Assembly (NCBI RefSeq): GCF_026914265.1
Contig: NC_069134.1
Span: forward strand, 11,823,758-11,887,757
Direction: 5' to 3'
DNA length: 64,000 bases
Source: Mya arenaria
Taxonomy: Eukaryota > Mollusca > Bivalvia > Myida > Myidae
Shown here one piece after another: positions 12,415 to 23,764 of the stretch; position 1 is the first letter of the stretch, and each line of letters starts with the position of its first letter. A program made the translations under genes and the position numbers. The notes under the pieces are model-generated. The model ran no database searches. It worked only from the letters and a program-made list of their open reading frames with translations, and had not been told where the DNA came from.

Positions 12415-12565
12415 AAAAAACACACACAAATACTTTGCCGATATCCAAAAGCATTCTCGTGTGCAGCTTTTGAACAAAGCCGAATGCCGTATGCAGAACA
12501 TTCCCATGGACCAGTGTGCCAATATTTGTTTCCAGCAGGAGGCAAAGCATACCTATCTAACATAG
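12415..12565 (+). CDS. Second PAN/apple-domain exon (partial, possibly decayed)
   Basis: A strong polypyrimidine acceptor (TCTATTTTTTCCTAG) precedes an open stretch. It translates to KYFADIQKHSRV..LNKAECRMQNIPMDQCANICFQQ and then a stop at 12,563. The arrangement Cys-x(9)-Cys-x-x-x-Cys with 'MDQCANIC' is the N-terminal half of a PAN domain. The expected aromatic continuation after ICFQQ is missing and no GT donor is evident before the stop, so the exon looks broken. With the exon at 11,754 it suggests a secreted or membrane protein with at least two PAN modules. The rest was not found in the window. Confidence 0.45.
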
Positions 12566-13552
12566 TTTGCTTTATTTAGCTGAGAGGAAGTTCACGTTAT
12601 TAAAATCATTTCTTGAATACTCGATTTTCAATGGTGGAAATAAAAGACAATTTACAAATAATTCGTTTTATGAAACTAATGAACAAAACTAACTTTTGAA
12701 CGAATGTCTGACTTCTTAAATTTTACTCATCATATGTACTAAGAAATGCATGCAAAACAAAGAAGCACGGCGTACACAGCGTTGCATCGTTCTACAAAAT
12801 CCGTTAAGTTGACATTTTGGCCAAGGATTGATTTGTAAAAATACACGCAAATCTAATATATTTCACAAGGGTAGGAGCAGAAAATAGGAAAGTTTAAATA
12901 GGTTAAGAACTATTTTCATATCTTGACTTTTAAAATAATCTATTTAGAATATAACATCATTTAGTTGTATGTTTACATCAGTTTTTACCCGTGGTGACCC
13001 ATGTGAGAACCCCGTTGAAGTCATGTTATTCCTCACCTTGTATTTTGTTGTCTATACTTCCAATTGTCTTTAAGGGAATATCGGAGTCGAATCGAGCATG
13101 GACTTTAAATGATAATTATAACCTGACTGAATATAAAAGTAAAATATTTTACAATTTATATTGATTCGTAAAAATGCAAGCATAGTCATTTAAAGGCTAA
13201 TAAATATTTTTATATCTTAGTTGTAAAAAAGAGTATATACAAAAATAACACAAACATTACAAATAAATCAAAAGAATTGGAACTACAGACCGTAGCTGGC
13301 ATTTCTCTGTACAAAATGGTCTCTTTCGAGGGAACTATTACTGCAAGAAGCAAAATACATCTAGCTTCAGATAAAAAAACAACAACTCTAAAAGTGTGTT
13401 GTTTTTTTGTACCATTTTCTTTTTACAGCAACCAAATGTAACGTTACAAACAACGTAGGTTCGTTATTTATATCACGTACTGTATCTAATACATATACAA
13501 GTTGTACGTCAGTTATTTTCATAAAGGTGCTTCCGATCATTGCAAAAGAGTT
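12566..13552. other. No recognisable gene
   Basis: AT-rich spacer. The segment near 13,280-13,360 matches 22,720-22,790 of copy 2, confirming that it belongs to the duplicated unit. No other signal is seen. Confidence 0.4.
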
Positions 13553-13624
13553 TGACCCCGACGTGATTCGAACACGCAACCTTCTGATCTGGAGTCAGAC
13601 GCGCTACCGTTGCGCCACGGAGTC
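13553..13624 (-). tRNA. tRNA-Trp (CCA), intact
   Basis: On the minus strand the full cloverleaf is present: acceptor GACTCCG/CGGGGTC, D-arm with A box, loop CTCCAGA with anticodon CCA, and T-loop TTCGAAT. A TTTT run follows about 7 bases downstream as Pol III terminator. No intron is present. It sits at the right border of duplication copy 1, convergent with the plus-strand tRNA-Trp of the same copy. Confidence 0.95.
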
Positions 13625-14939
13625 TGTATGAGCAGTGTCTGCGAGAAAGAATACTATGTATTAAGCTTACTTTCAAATTACCTAATTACATGCGTAACGA
13701 ATCAGCCATCCATCATTCATTAACTGATTTATTGTATCATTATGACATATTAATGATGATCTATTTTTTCACATAACTAGTAGATTTATAAACTACACGT
13801 TGAATAGTCTTTTTACCTTTTTTTCTGAAAAAAAAATCGTATCATTTTAAAACTACGAATTAATGGTTGAAATAAAATTAAATACATGCATATAAAGATA
13901 AACAAAAAGAAATCAAACCACATTAATTTCCGTTGACAGCTAACTTCGATCTAACGAGCGGGCTCTCATTATGTAGACCATGTTTGTAGAGCCGATTCAT
14001 CCAGAAATAGTGGTGTTCAATATCTCTTCTCGGTATAAAGCGAAATATAAAACTTGTCTGGTCTGGCACACAACAAGTCGAACTCTTTCATTTCCGCCAT
14101 TTTATCCGTAGATATAAACAACTAAATTATCTTGAGCACATAATGCTCCTTCTTAACGATAACTTACTTGAAATGTTTATGACCATATGTTGAGTCCAGT
14201 TAATGGGTATTTTAGGATACTATGCGTCCTCTATGTTAAATCATATACAATACTCGTAATTATATTAAAGAAGCACGCCGACAGTTTGTCTAAATATTAA
14301 ACAGTAAGGGTTATGTGTTACAGCCAGCTCTTCTGTACACGTACTGTTCAACTTTGATAAGTTCCCCCAACAACACAACACCACGCTCTCGTGCCATATT
14401 GTGCCAACGCGAGTGACTTACCGTAAGTAAATTTATATATATAGATTTAAACGTTAATGTAGAAGCTCATTTTCATTTATAGGAAATGAAATTGCTTTTA
14501 GCCAATCTGTGCAATATTTGTTGTACTTCGATTTAGAAAAAAAACTTTATCGTTATGCGTTGAAGCTAATCAAACTATTTACTTTTTAAGTATTGTGCAA
14601 ACATAATAATATTATTATATTTGCATTTCGTAATCTTGACTGTGTGCACAATAACATTGACGCATGCCATACGATTTCTCTCTTTAATATATTTTGTTCA
14701 CCAACAATACGAGTATTAAATAAGTAACAATGCATTAAAAAGGCAATATCATACTTAAAACAATTAATCTTATTCAAATACTTGAACACAAGCTAAACGT
14801 TACATGTATTTGTATAACAAAACATAATATATATACGTGACTTTTATAACACAACATATCACACATGGCACATGCCCTTGCTGTTCACGAAACAATACAC
14901 TTTATATATATAACATTACATATAATTGAATTATATACG
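13625..14939. other. Duplicated spacer between units 1 and 2
   Basis: No gene is seen. The first 170 bp align with the sequence after the tRNA-Trp at 23,179, and 14,456-14,580 aligns with the window start. The stretch downstream of profilin 2 (14,600-14,939) has no clear AATAAA on the minus strand. Confidence 0.4.
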
Positions 14940-15359
14940 CTATATACCTTGCTCTTTTAAATATTCCCCTAGTTTAGTCACCACATTATAACACCCACCT
15001 GGGTGTGCACCTTCCTCGTGAGTAGCTATCACTAGACACTTATTACACCGGAACACGACACATCCCGTCCCCTCGGTGCTTTCTCGGCCCACGATCAGAC
15101 CGCTCTCCGCACGTGTGCATGTGAATGTCCGTCCTCCGACCCGAACACCGTCCTTCCATAGTTTTGATGGATCGATGAATCCAAACACAAGAGTTTTTAT
15201 TTCATCACAGGTAACGCCATATCCGGGAGTCGAGGCCCACTTCCGCCCCTCCGTGCCGTAGATGGCGCTATTCGTCACGAAGCCACTGTCCGTAAGTACC
15301 AGCGATATATACTCGTTCCATGACGACGGCATCTTTAAAGAAGCAATACGAGACTGCAT
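14940..15359 (-). CDS. Profilin, duplicate copy 2
   Basis: An intact 139-codon frame is nearly identical to its sisters, with a second possible start at the MPSSWNEY methionine (residue 10, base 15,332). The role is the same: actin-monomer and poly-proline binding in the cytosol. It differs from copy 1 by Cys for Ser in the GVT(S/C)DEIK segment and by Thr in GGRTFTC and STEGTGC. The last two changes are shared with copy 3, so copy 2 is mixed between them. The C-terminus KLGEYLKEQGI and the PGG-Cys motif are retained. No intron is seen. Flanking DNA has diverged visibly more than the protein, which suggests selection or gene conversion. Confidence 0.85.
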   Translation of the reverse strand: MQSRIASLKMPSSWNEYISLVLTDSGFVTNSAIYGTEGRKWASTPGYGVTCDEIKTLVFGFIDPSKLWKDGVRVGGRTFTCTRAESGLIVGRESTEGTGCVVFRCNKCLVIATHEEGAHPGGCYNVVTKLGEYLKEQGI

Positions 15360-16279
15360 TTTAAGTCAGCTGTACATTACTTCCCCACATATATTATATA
15401 AAACAGCTCGAATTTTGCGAAGATTGGCATCGCTCGACAGAAAATGAGTTCCTGTGTTATTTAAACAATCCATTTTCTAATTATCGCACTATATGAAACA
15501 CAATGCAATTTGATTCCACTGCTCTACTGTCATACTACAATACGTTTACGGAGTACTTTGCCAATGCAATATTAGGTTTGCAATTATCCTCTTCGATTGT
15601 TGTATTGTCAACTTTTCTGTCATTGAACCTTTCGCTCAATCATCTAGCAAACATGCCACACAAAACATAGGCCACTTTTTTGTTTTACATACATAACATG
15701 TTACTTTCAATGATGCAAGGTCGTGATCAATACGCACGTGAACAAATAATTGGTAAAGATCAAATCCATTAAAATTTGAAGTCTAATGTTTTGATAAGAT
15801 AACTTTCATCTAATATCATGTCAACTATTCGCGTTTTAAGTGGAAACGAGCAATAATATTCAAATATTTCGATCAAAGAGCTATCGAATAAATTAGTTTC
15901 GATTTTCTGTGTTGATTTTATCATATTGCATTAAAAGGTCGCTTGAATGCTTGATAAACCTCATTAAAAGGATTCTCGTTTGAGGAAAGAAACGCAGTAT
16001 TAAAGAAGTTAAGAATACATAGGTTTTGTGAACATCAGACTATTTTGAAATCTATATTGTATTTATCAAATCTTCACTGAGGAGAGGGCTTTTGCTAAAT
16101 GGCTAAATTATGTACATGCACAATACGATGACATATGCATGGAAGCACCAAATATCATATCGATTACATCTCAACGTTTGTAAAGTATATTTTTGTTAGA
16201 CTGATTTTGTAAGCGCTACTTTGTACGAAGGAAGATCTTCCCAATTGAATGCATCCAATCAGATAATTGTCAAATCGAC
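15360..16279. other. Duplicated spacer upstream of profilin 2
   Basis: This is homologous to 906-1,800 and 24,185-25,140. No gene is seen. It is expected to hold the profilin promoter. Confidence 0.4.
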
Positions 16280-16680
16280 ACCTCCATTCGGTATATGAGC
16301 TATTCAATCCTTTGTAGAAGATATAACTATAAATAAAATGATAACTCTTCACGACTTATAGCAGTAAACCTTGTTTTGGCGAGCGATATCCTTTTTTATT
16401 AAAATATTATTGAGTAGGGTGAACTGGGCGAAGTGACTCGTCGGAGAGGATGGTTGGGGTATGCTCCACGGGAAAATACACATTGCCTTTCTCCATCAGT
16501 TTCATACCGTAGATTATACGAGTATCTTAAATATAACATCCCTCACCATAACCCCCACCTCGAAATTCACAGAGTTCTGAAAACATTCTGCCCGCTTATC
16601 CCTTCAACTTAACTGTAAGACAAATGGCACCCACTAGAAAAACTTCCATTGAATACCAATTGTTTTAGGTCGGTTGAAAA
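16280..16680. repeat. Internal repeat block A, copy 2 first member
   Basis: The block is marked by words such as GACTTATAGCAG, TTGTTTTGGCGAGCG and GGATGGTTGGGGTATG. The same block recurs at about 18,340-18,720, 25,140-25,530 and 28,610-29,030, with a worn version near 1,830-2,170. It is non-coding. Confidence 0.6.
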
Positions 16681-16689
16681 AAAAAAACC

Positions 16690-18330
16690 TTCAAAAAGAC
16701 CATCAAGACTCGAATATGAACATTGTATAAAACTGGCCAAAATTGCTGTGGCTTTTTACTAGTTGACATGACCTGAGTCTCATTCCTTCTTATTGCTGTT
16801 TTGCCAAAAATTAGAAAGTAGGTCAAAAGGTCACCGCCAAGGACGATATTGTAATTAGTTTGCAAACCAAACAGTCAATATTCAACGTTTTATCATCAAA
16901 AATGAAAATGTCAAAAGGTCACTGCCAATGTTATCGAAGGAAAATAATGATATACGTACACTGTATTCAGTATACAAATTTCTTTTTTCTATATAGCCTT
17001 AATACAAATAAGAAAGTAAGCCGAAATGTCACATTCAATGTTATCAAAGTGGTGCTTCAAAATTGTACCGTCAATTTTAATGCTGTATCTTAGCAACTAA
17101 GAAAATAGTTCAAGGTTATGGTAAAGGTCATCAAAGGTCAATATCAAAAATTGTTGTTAAACATAGACACATGATCCAAATTTCAATGCCGTGGCTATTA
17201 AAAAATAGGCAAGTATTTTTTAAGATGATAGATAGTCTGATCCATGTAAAGGCAGTGCAAAAAATAAGGTAATAGTAAACGAAAAATAAATATTACACTA
17301 TGACGTACTCTTCATTTATGTCACAGCTACCACGAAACACTGTAAAACTAGTTTGAGTCCCAAAGTGATCGCCCAATGTATAAATATGATAATCCAAAAG
17401 ACCTTAACTTAAAGTTGTTATGGTCATTTGAAAATATATATTACATTGCTATTCAGCGTAAGTGTCACTGTAGCCAATTATGAAAATATTCCATGAACAA
17501 CTATAAAATAGTTTTAGTCTGGATGTTTATCCAGAAGTATATATGCCAGGTATAAAACGGCAAATCAAAAGCAATTTCCCTTTTTCCAAGATACTTATAG
17601 TGGTAAAATAAAAAGTAATTTCATTAAACATCAATAGAAGTAAATCAATTCACCAGGTTTGGGTTATGTACATATGGACAGGTAGACGTCACACATATGC
17701 TTTGGCACGAATTATTAAATAAAAAAAATATTGATCAAATCGTTAGTTAAAAAAACTCATCGTCATGATAACACACATATAATGGCAGATTTCTGCAAGC
17801 TGAACCTCAAAAGTAATGCACGTCTTTCCATACCTGGACTTCCTGGCCATAAACTGTTCCATACCGCGTTGCAATCGCCATAATCCGCTATAAACGTGTC
17901 ACGAGATTCAGTCCAGTATTTAAATATTTGTGTGTACACTTTTTCCCAAAACATAATATGGTCATCAAGTTTTTATCAAATTCCCGATTTTATATCATAT
18001 GCATCGCACTGAAGTTTGATACTTTTCAAAATGATGAGATATGCTGAATTGCTGCAATACTGGTGTATACCTGTTTAAAATTAGATTGACCTACCACTTA
18101 CTTTATACGCCTCCCGTATTTCATTAGAAGATCAATCGTTAATAACAGTGACAATTGAACTATTTCATCTAGGACAAGGTTGAAATACATTTGATCGATG
18201 AACTATTATTTTTATCTCGTGATGATCTTTTTGCAGATTAGCTGCATTGAATTATAAGCAATATAATGTGAACAGGTCAACTTAGTACGGTTAATGAAAA
18301 TATAGGTGACAAAAAAGGAAAAATAAAAAT
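16690..18330. repeat. Block B shared by copies 2 and 3
   Basis: This aligns with about 26,770-28,600 of copy 3 and is not seen in copy 1. It contains several spaced AGGTCAAAAGGTCAC-like words in imperfect direct repetition (16,818, 16,912, 17,128), a pattern common in dispersed molluscan repeats. One possible exon is noted separately at 17,834. Confidence 0.55.
17834..17954 (-). pseudogene. Candidate exon, weakly ADP-ribosyl-cyclase-like
   Basis: On the minus strand an open stretch begins MFWEKVYTQIFKYWTESRD and contains DCNAVWNSLWPG, ending at a good donor (CCAG/GTATGG at 17,833). The pattern 'KY-TE ... DC-x-VW' recalls the N-terminal part of CD38/ADP-ribosyl cyclases, but the match is short and no further exon with the FW-S or TLEDT motifs was found. 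The homologous stretch in copy 3 (about 28,106-28,235) has stops. It is best taken as a dying duplicated exon of uncertain family. Confidence 0.2.
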
Positions 18331-18339
18331 GTGAAAATT

Positions 18340-18720
18340 GAGCCATTCAATCATTTGAAGAAAATATAACTACAGAACAAATGAAAACTCTTCCTGATTT
18401 ATAGCAGGTTACGTTGTTTTGGCGTGCGATATTTGTTTTCATTAAAATATTATTACGTACAACTTGGTGAAAGAACTTGTCGGATAGGATTGTTGGGTTA
18501 TGTTCCACGAAAACAGTTTTTCACCTTTCTCAATAATTTGTCCCGAGTATACGGCTATCTATAACATACATTTCCCTCACCATCTCCCACCCTCTTCCCA
18601 ACGAAGAGTTATCATAATTCTAATCGCGTTTTACCCCTTAATCATCCGACTTAACTGTAAGGTAAGACAAATGGTGCACACAAAGAAAAAATGTTTCCAC
18701 GAAAGTAATTGGTAATTTCT
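18340..18720. repeat. Internal repeat block A, copy 2 second member
   Basis: Homologous to 16,280-16,680 and to both members in copy 3. Shared words include GATTTATAGCAGGTTACGTT and TTGTCGGATAGGATTGTTGG. It shows a duplication inside the larger unit. Confidence 0.55.
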
Positions 18721-21396
18721 GTAATTACTATATATAATATATAAAGAATATGTTTAGTATTTTACAAAGAGTTTTTAGACTAAACTTATGGCAGAAGTCA
18801 GGAATCACACAGCAGGGCTTTTTAACATGTTAACTCATGTATATTCGAATAGATATTTTAGTTGCAATGACCTTTACCTTGACCATATGAGCCCCAAACG
18901 CAATACCATGAATAATGTCCATTAACTTTTCCTATAACCAAGTTTGGTAAAATTGTGCCAACCCTTACTAAATATATTTAGTTTCATATGTGTAATATAT
19001 TCAGTTTAAATTGTTTGTTTTTCTATTTTGGGTAACAGTTAAGTTGATCCTAGGGGTCCGAACGGTAACAGGTAGGCGAAGCTTAACCGTTCAATATCTT
19101 TCGTGCGGATACATTACAACGTCATTTATATTAACGCTAATTATTGATTTTCCCCTTAACCGCATGCCCGGTTCGATATACATGTATATACATTATCCAC
19201 TTCACTCCTGCTGAAGCTCTCCGATACTATTTAAATATCTCGGGCTGTGGTTGTAGTAACTATTAGTTATGCACGTATAAATCGTATATCAGATATGTAT
19301 AGAACATAATTGTTTTTTATCCATGACCATGCAATAAGGAATGTGCAATATCTTATTTCAGGAGATATGGGCTGGTAAGAAACGTTGTGCTTGATTTACG
19401 GCTCGTTTAAAGGAGACCTTATGTTATGAAAGCGTAAATCTGCAATCGAACACAACTTATACAGTTTTATGTGTAAGTTAAAGAGAATAAACTCACAAGC
19501 GTTGAAAAAAATAAGATATTTAGAAACAAATTTAATTGAAACATATAAATTACGTTAGATAATACCTGTTCAATGGTACCCATTCATAACCTCTAACTGC
19601 ACTGGCTATTTAGTATCACGTGATTTATACATCCACTCCAAATGCTACCAAGCAACAATTTCACATACCCAGACATTTAATCACGTTTCTCTGCAAATAA
19701 TGCATAGTGAACATTTTCGACGTCGGTATAAAATTCACACCTCAATTTGTTCACGCACTGTATACCTTTCCACCTAAATGAGGACTTTATAATTTTGCAC
19801 TGACGCCAAGGGCTAGAAGAACATGATTAAAGTTCCATTTTATATCTACATGAGCTCAAGAGAGTTATCTGTATTTACTTCTAACATTGAAATGATCAAA
19901 CACTAGTAGCTTACCTTTATAGTGATAAGATAGACCGAGACTTACCGCTTCTAAAATCATTTATCAAAAGTCTATTAATGAACACTGTCAATTATGATGA
20001 TTGAACAGTTTATCTGCAAACAATCACCAGATAAAATTTGTTTATCATGCATTGTACTGACTAGATAATTGTATTTAAAATATATTTTTACGGAAATTGA
20101 ATACTTACAATTATTTCCTCTTCAGGTTTTTTAACTTCCAAAATGGGCTCAATCTTCCTCATTTTCATCATCATCATCATCATCATCTTCAATTATTAAT
20201 CAATCACCACAATAAACACTCTTTATTATGTATTGGAACAACTTCATTGTTTTGAAACACTGTTAAATAAAGTTACGTGGACAAAGGTAATAATCCGATG
20301 ATAAAGGAAAGTTCAAAAGTTTCCCCGTCCAAAGTATTAGTATGCACGCCTTTCCTTGTAAGGCAGACCTTTCACTGGCGGTATGTGTTTGTATTTAATC
20401 GTCTAATCCAATTATTTCTAAACTCATTAAGTCATTTGAATAATGTATGCGGCAAATGTGTCCTAAATTACGAATTTGTTCTTTTCCTGTCAAATATATT
20501 GAACGAATATTTGATATTTAAAATGCATGAGAAAGTCCTAAGATATATATAAATATTTAATTCTGAATAGATAAATAATTACGAGAGCATTTATCCGTCT
20601 CATTATTTTTCACTTTATTCTTTATACACTTGATGCACTTACATACCGAACTGATTTTAATTAAAACCTTCCGAATCTTTTAACAATATATTCTTATGTT
20701 TAGAACTTTAGACCATTTCTTTGAAATTTATCAACAAACTCTTTCATGTTTGTTTTTTGTAGATTTTAAGATTTAAAGAATTTGTGTTTGCCTTCTTGTT
20801 AATAAAATTATAAAAAAGGATCTGATTCCTTTAAAACTACAAAGAATGCGTATGAATTATGTAAACAATTTGTATAGTGATGTAAACGAAATACAACAAT
20901 GGAATAAGACCGATTTAATAAAAAGGTAAATATGCCTAAGGAAACATTACAGATTTTCCTTTCATTATACCATGCCCACAGCGGATTGAAATGAATGATC
21001 GCGTCCTTTACGTATGCGAGTAAACAAAATCTGTTTATACTATTGCAAGGTAATGTTTTATTGTTCAATCGAATACTATTGTTTGCAGATATTTTTATTC
21101 AAGGAGCCCTTCTTTAAACAAAACCCCCTTCCCCGCCCAAAATAGAAGGTTTCGTTCAATTATTTTGGTTAGAAAACATTTAAACATTTCACTCCCACAC
21201 CAAGATCAGGCATGTAAAACCAGGGTGCAAAAGTAGACCAAACGCGTATTTAAAATAAGAAATAAGGGTAGCTTTATAAAAAAATCATTTAATGTACTGT
21301 TTTACCGTTTAGTAGAAGGACCACAAGGCATTATGAGCAGAGTTACAAACAGCATCCGAATCATGAGCTTAAGACAGAATACAGCTTATACAAAAT
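18721..21396. other. Duplicated AT-rich intergenic region
   Basis: No gene is seen. The stretch 19,060-21,310 runs parallel to 8,810-10,740. A deletion scar near 19,020-19,060 removes the region that holds the plus-strand tRNA-Trp in the other two copies. Confidence 0.4.
20165..20184 (+). repeat. (TCA)n microsatellite
   Basis: Short TCA tract, orthologous in position to 9,606 and 30,982 and shorter than the copy 1 tract. Confidence 0.85.
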
Positions 21397-21785
21397 ATGT
21401 TACCGCCCCCGGTGTGAACGACATGTTACCTGTCCCCAGTGTAAACATGTTATTTGCCCCCAGTGCCTCATGTTACTTGCCTCCAGTGTCAACGACATGT
21501 TACTTGCCCCCAGTGTTAACGCCATGTTACTTTCCCCCGGTGTTACCTTTATGTTACTTGCTCCAAGTGTTACCCACATGTTACTTGCCTCCGGTGTGAA
21601 CGACATGTAACTTGCTCCCGGTGCTAATAACATGTTACTTGCTCCGGTGTTAACGACATGCAACTTGCTCCCAGTGCTAATTACATGTTACTTGCCTCCG
21701 GTGTTAACGACATGTTACTTGCTCCCAGTGCTTATTACATGTTACTTGTCTCCGGTATTAACAACATGTTACTTTCCCGCAGTCA
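21397..21785. repeat. 27-bp minisatellite, about 14 units
   Basis: The unit is approximately ATGTTACTTGCCCCCAGTG plus TTAACGAC. The period of 27 is a multiple of three, so both strands stay open (88 codons plus, 87 codons minus) without coding evidence. A single worn unit is present in copy 3 at about 31,834-31,862, so the seed predates the expansion. In copy 2 it abuts a truncated PAN exon. Confidence 0.85.
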
Positions 21786-21809
21786 TAACATCGTAATGTA
21801 GCAACTAAA

Positions 21810-21972
21810 ACTGATTTAAATGCAAATCCGTCGATTGCTGCGACGGCATCTCGACCTGTAACCTTGGCAAGAAACAACACTTACGATGTTCCTCAGACAG
21901 ATAGACATGATCCACCCATGTGCGACGTTTTAAGTACGTCCAACGTCCCTGCCATCATACATAATACATATG
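21810..21972 (+). pseudogene. Truncated PAN-domain exon, copy 2
   Basis: Homologous to 11,860-12,000. Pieces read FKCKSVDCCDGISTC and, in another frame, DVPQTDRHDPPMCDV, followed by the same ATATG/GTAAAC donor at 21,973. The 5' half, including the CVQLC core, is missing, and the frame shifts inside. It is a relic of the PAN gene duplicated with the unit. Confidence 0.5.
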
Positions 21973-23178
21973 GTAAACGTATATTGCCGTTCATAGATTT
22001 GATGAATGGAACTTAAAACTCTCAGGGGTTATCAGTTTTTTTGAATATCCATATAACCAATGTTTACATATCAGACAGTTATTGAACGTTTAATGTTGAT
22101 ATCTTCAATTTACTTATTAGTGGCAGAGCCAATACTCATGACAATTATTCTTCACAGGTATCGTAATAGTTTTGCAATCCAAACATTGTCAATATGTATC
22201 TGTAATATGTTATAACAACTGACTTTAAAATAACTGTATATGTTTAGTTATAATTAACATTATTACGTCGTCGGCAAACACAGTACTTTTTCCGTTTCAC
22301 TTCATACATACCGTGGGACAATTGACTGACAAAATCATGTTTTAATGAATATGCATGAGGCGAAACAAGCCATGGTTATACCATGCAATTCTATGGTTAT
22401 TTCAATCTCGATAACTTGTCGAATATGCTTGATCTTTTGACCCGCCATTGGGGGTGTTATCCTTCTTGTCATGAAAGTTCAATATGATAAGATGGCATGC
22501 CACGCACATACCCAGGTCGTTGCCTCAAAGGTCATGATCACGCTTAGAGGTCTAATTTTGAAATGGTCCTTGTCCGCGCTGTATATTGATTATGCGATAC
22601 AGGGTTTAAAAAAAAATGCGATAAAGGATCACTATGGTGAGGTGGCGTGTCGCGCACAAGACTCAGGCCTGTACCTTAAAGGTTAATGTCACGCGAGGAG
22701 GAAATGGGTTGAAATATTATTAAAATTGGAACTGCACAACGTCGCTGGTACGGCTCTGTAAAATAATGGTCTCTATCGCGGGAACAGGTATACTAGGTCC
22801 GTATACTGATTTTTGCTTTATGTCACATACTCTTGAAATTGCGGCTCTTGTCCTTGAAACTTAAGTCAGTCTTATGGGCATACAATAATTTGGATAAACC
22901 ACGTGATTTTTGACGCCAAATTTGGTTATTTTCGTATAGAAAATCGCTGTAAGTTTGTTATATTAGTGCCAATTTTACAATAACCAAATGTAACGTAACA
23001 AACCACGTGATGTGTCCTCAATGTGCATCACCGACTGCATTCACTGAATAGGTTCAGACTATATAACGCAATCCGATTTTGTTTTGCATTGTTTTTAGAT
23101 CTAATATTAAATATCAGCCATAGTTGTACATTCATTATTTTCAAAATAATTGTGCTTTCCGATCATTGCAAAAAAGGA
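21973..23178. other. No recognisable gene
   Basis: Spacer within copy 2. Parts align with 12,010-12,160 and 13,280-13,360 of copy 1. No second PAN exon equivalent to 12,415 was found here. Confidence 0.4.
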
Positions 23179-23250
23179 TGACCCCGACGTGATTCGAACA
23201 CGCAACCTTCTGATCTGGAGTCAGACGCGCTACCGTTGCGCCACGGAGTC
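23179..23250 (-). tRNA. tRNA-Trp (CCA), intact
   Basis: The full cloverleaf on the minus strand is identical in body to 13,553-13,624: GACTCCG acceptor, CTCCAGA anticodon loop, TTCGAAT T-loop. A T6 run follows downstream on the minus strand. No intron. Confidence 0.95.
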
Positions 23251-23764
23251 GGTATTGGCAAGCTGAGCGACAAGGAATACTATGTTTTATGCTTACTAAA
23301 TTAAAAATTATCTAATTACATGCAAAACGAATCATTCGTCCATCATTCATTACTGTGTCATTGTATTATTGTGACATATCAACGATGCTCTATTTTTCAC
23401 TTGATTTAACATTTGGAGGTATTAACTCTGCTGTACACATCAAACGACTTTGATGCAACATTTTGAGGTGTTCAGTCGCATCAGTTACTGACTATTTTTC
23501 TTCAACTTTGATAATTTCCCCTTGCAACACAAGACCACGCTCTCGCGCCATAATGTGCCAACGAGAATGAGTTACCATAAGTAAATACACCTTAAAACGT
23601 TAATGTAGAAGCTCATTTTCATGTACTGTAAATGAAATTGTTTTTAGCCGATCTTTGCAATATTTGTTGTACTCTGTTTTTAGAAAAAATCTCTATCGTT
23701 ATGCGTTGTTCACGAAACAATATACTTTATATATATAACATTACATATAATTGAATTATACACG

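Larger units (their letters stand above)
1..13650. repeat. Segmental duplication, copy 1 (left end cut by window)
   Basis: This is the first of three diverged copies of a unit of about 9-13 kb. The order is profilin (minus), AT-rich spacer, tRNA-Trp (plus), (TCA)n, PAN-domain exons, tRNA-Trp (minus). Alignable landmarks are the 5' start of the window (matches about 14,456 and 23,604), 8,810-8,900 (matches 19,060-19,140), 9,000-10,740 (matches 19,520-21,310 and 30,860-31,760) and 11,860-12,160 (matches 21,810-22,150). It carries private insertions: a LINE remnant and a 69-bp tRNA-like array. Since the window opens inside the unit, further copies may lie to the left. The boundaries are by eye. 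Confidence 0.8.
13651..23260. repeat. Segmental duplication, copy 2
   Basis: This copy contains profilin 2 (minus), the spacer block twice (16,280 and 18,340), a long block 16,690-18,330 shared with copy 3, the (TCA)n tract, a truncated PAN exon and tRNA-Trp (minus). Relative to copies 1 and 3 it lacks the plus-strand tRNA-Trp: sequence near 19,020 joins directly to sequence equivalent to about 8,800 of copy 1, consistent with a deletion. A 27-bp minisatellite stands where copy 1 has the sequence leading into the PAN exon. Confidence 0.8.

Noticed and set aside
16690-17160. Nuclear-receptor response elements (AGGTCA direct repeats)
   Set aside because: Spacing is irregular and the words recur as part of a dispersed repeat; no support for regulation.
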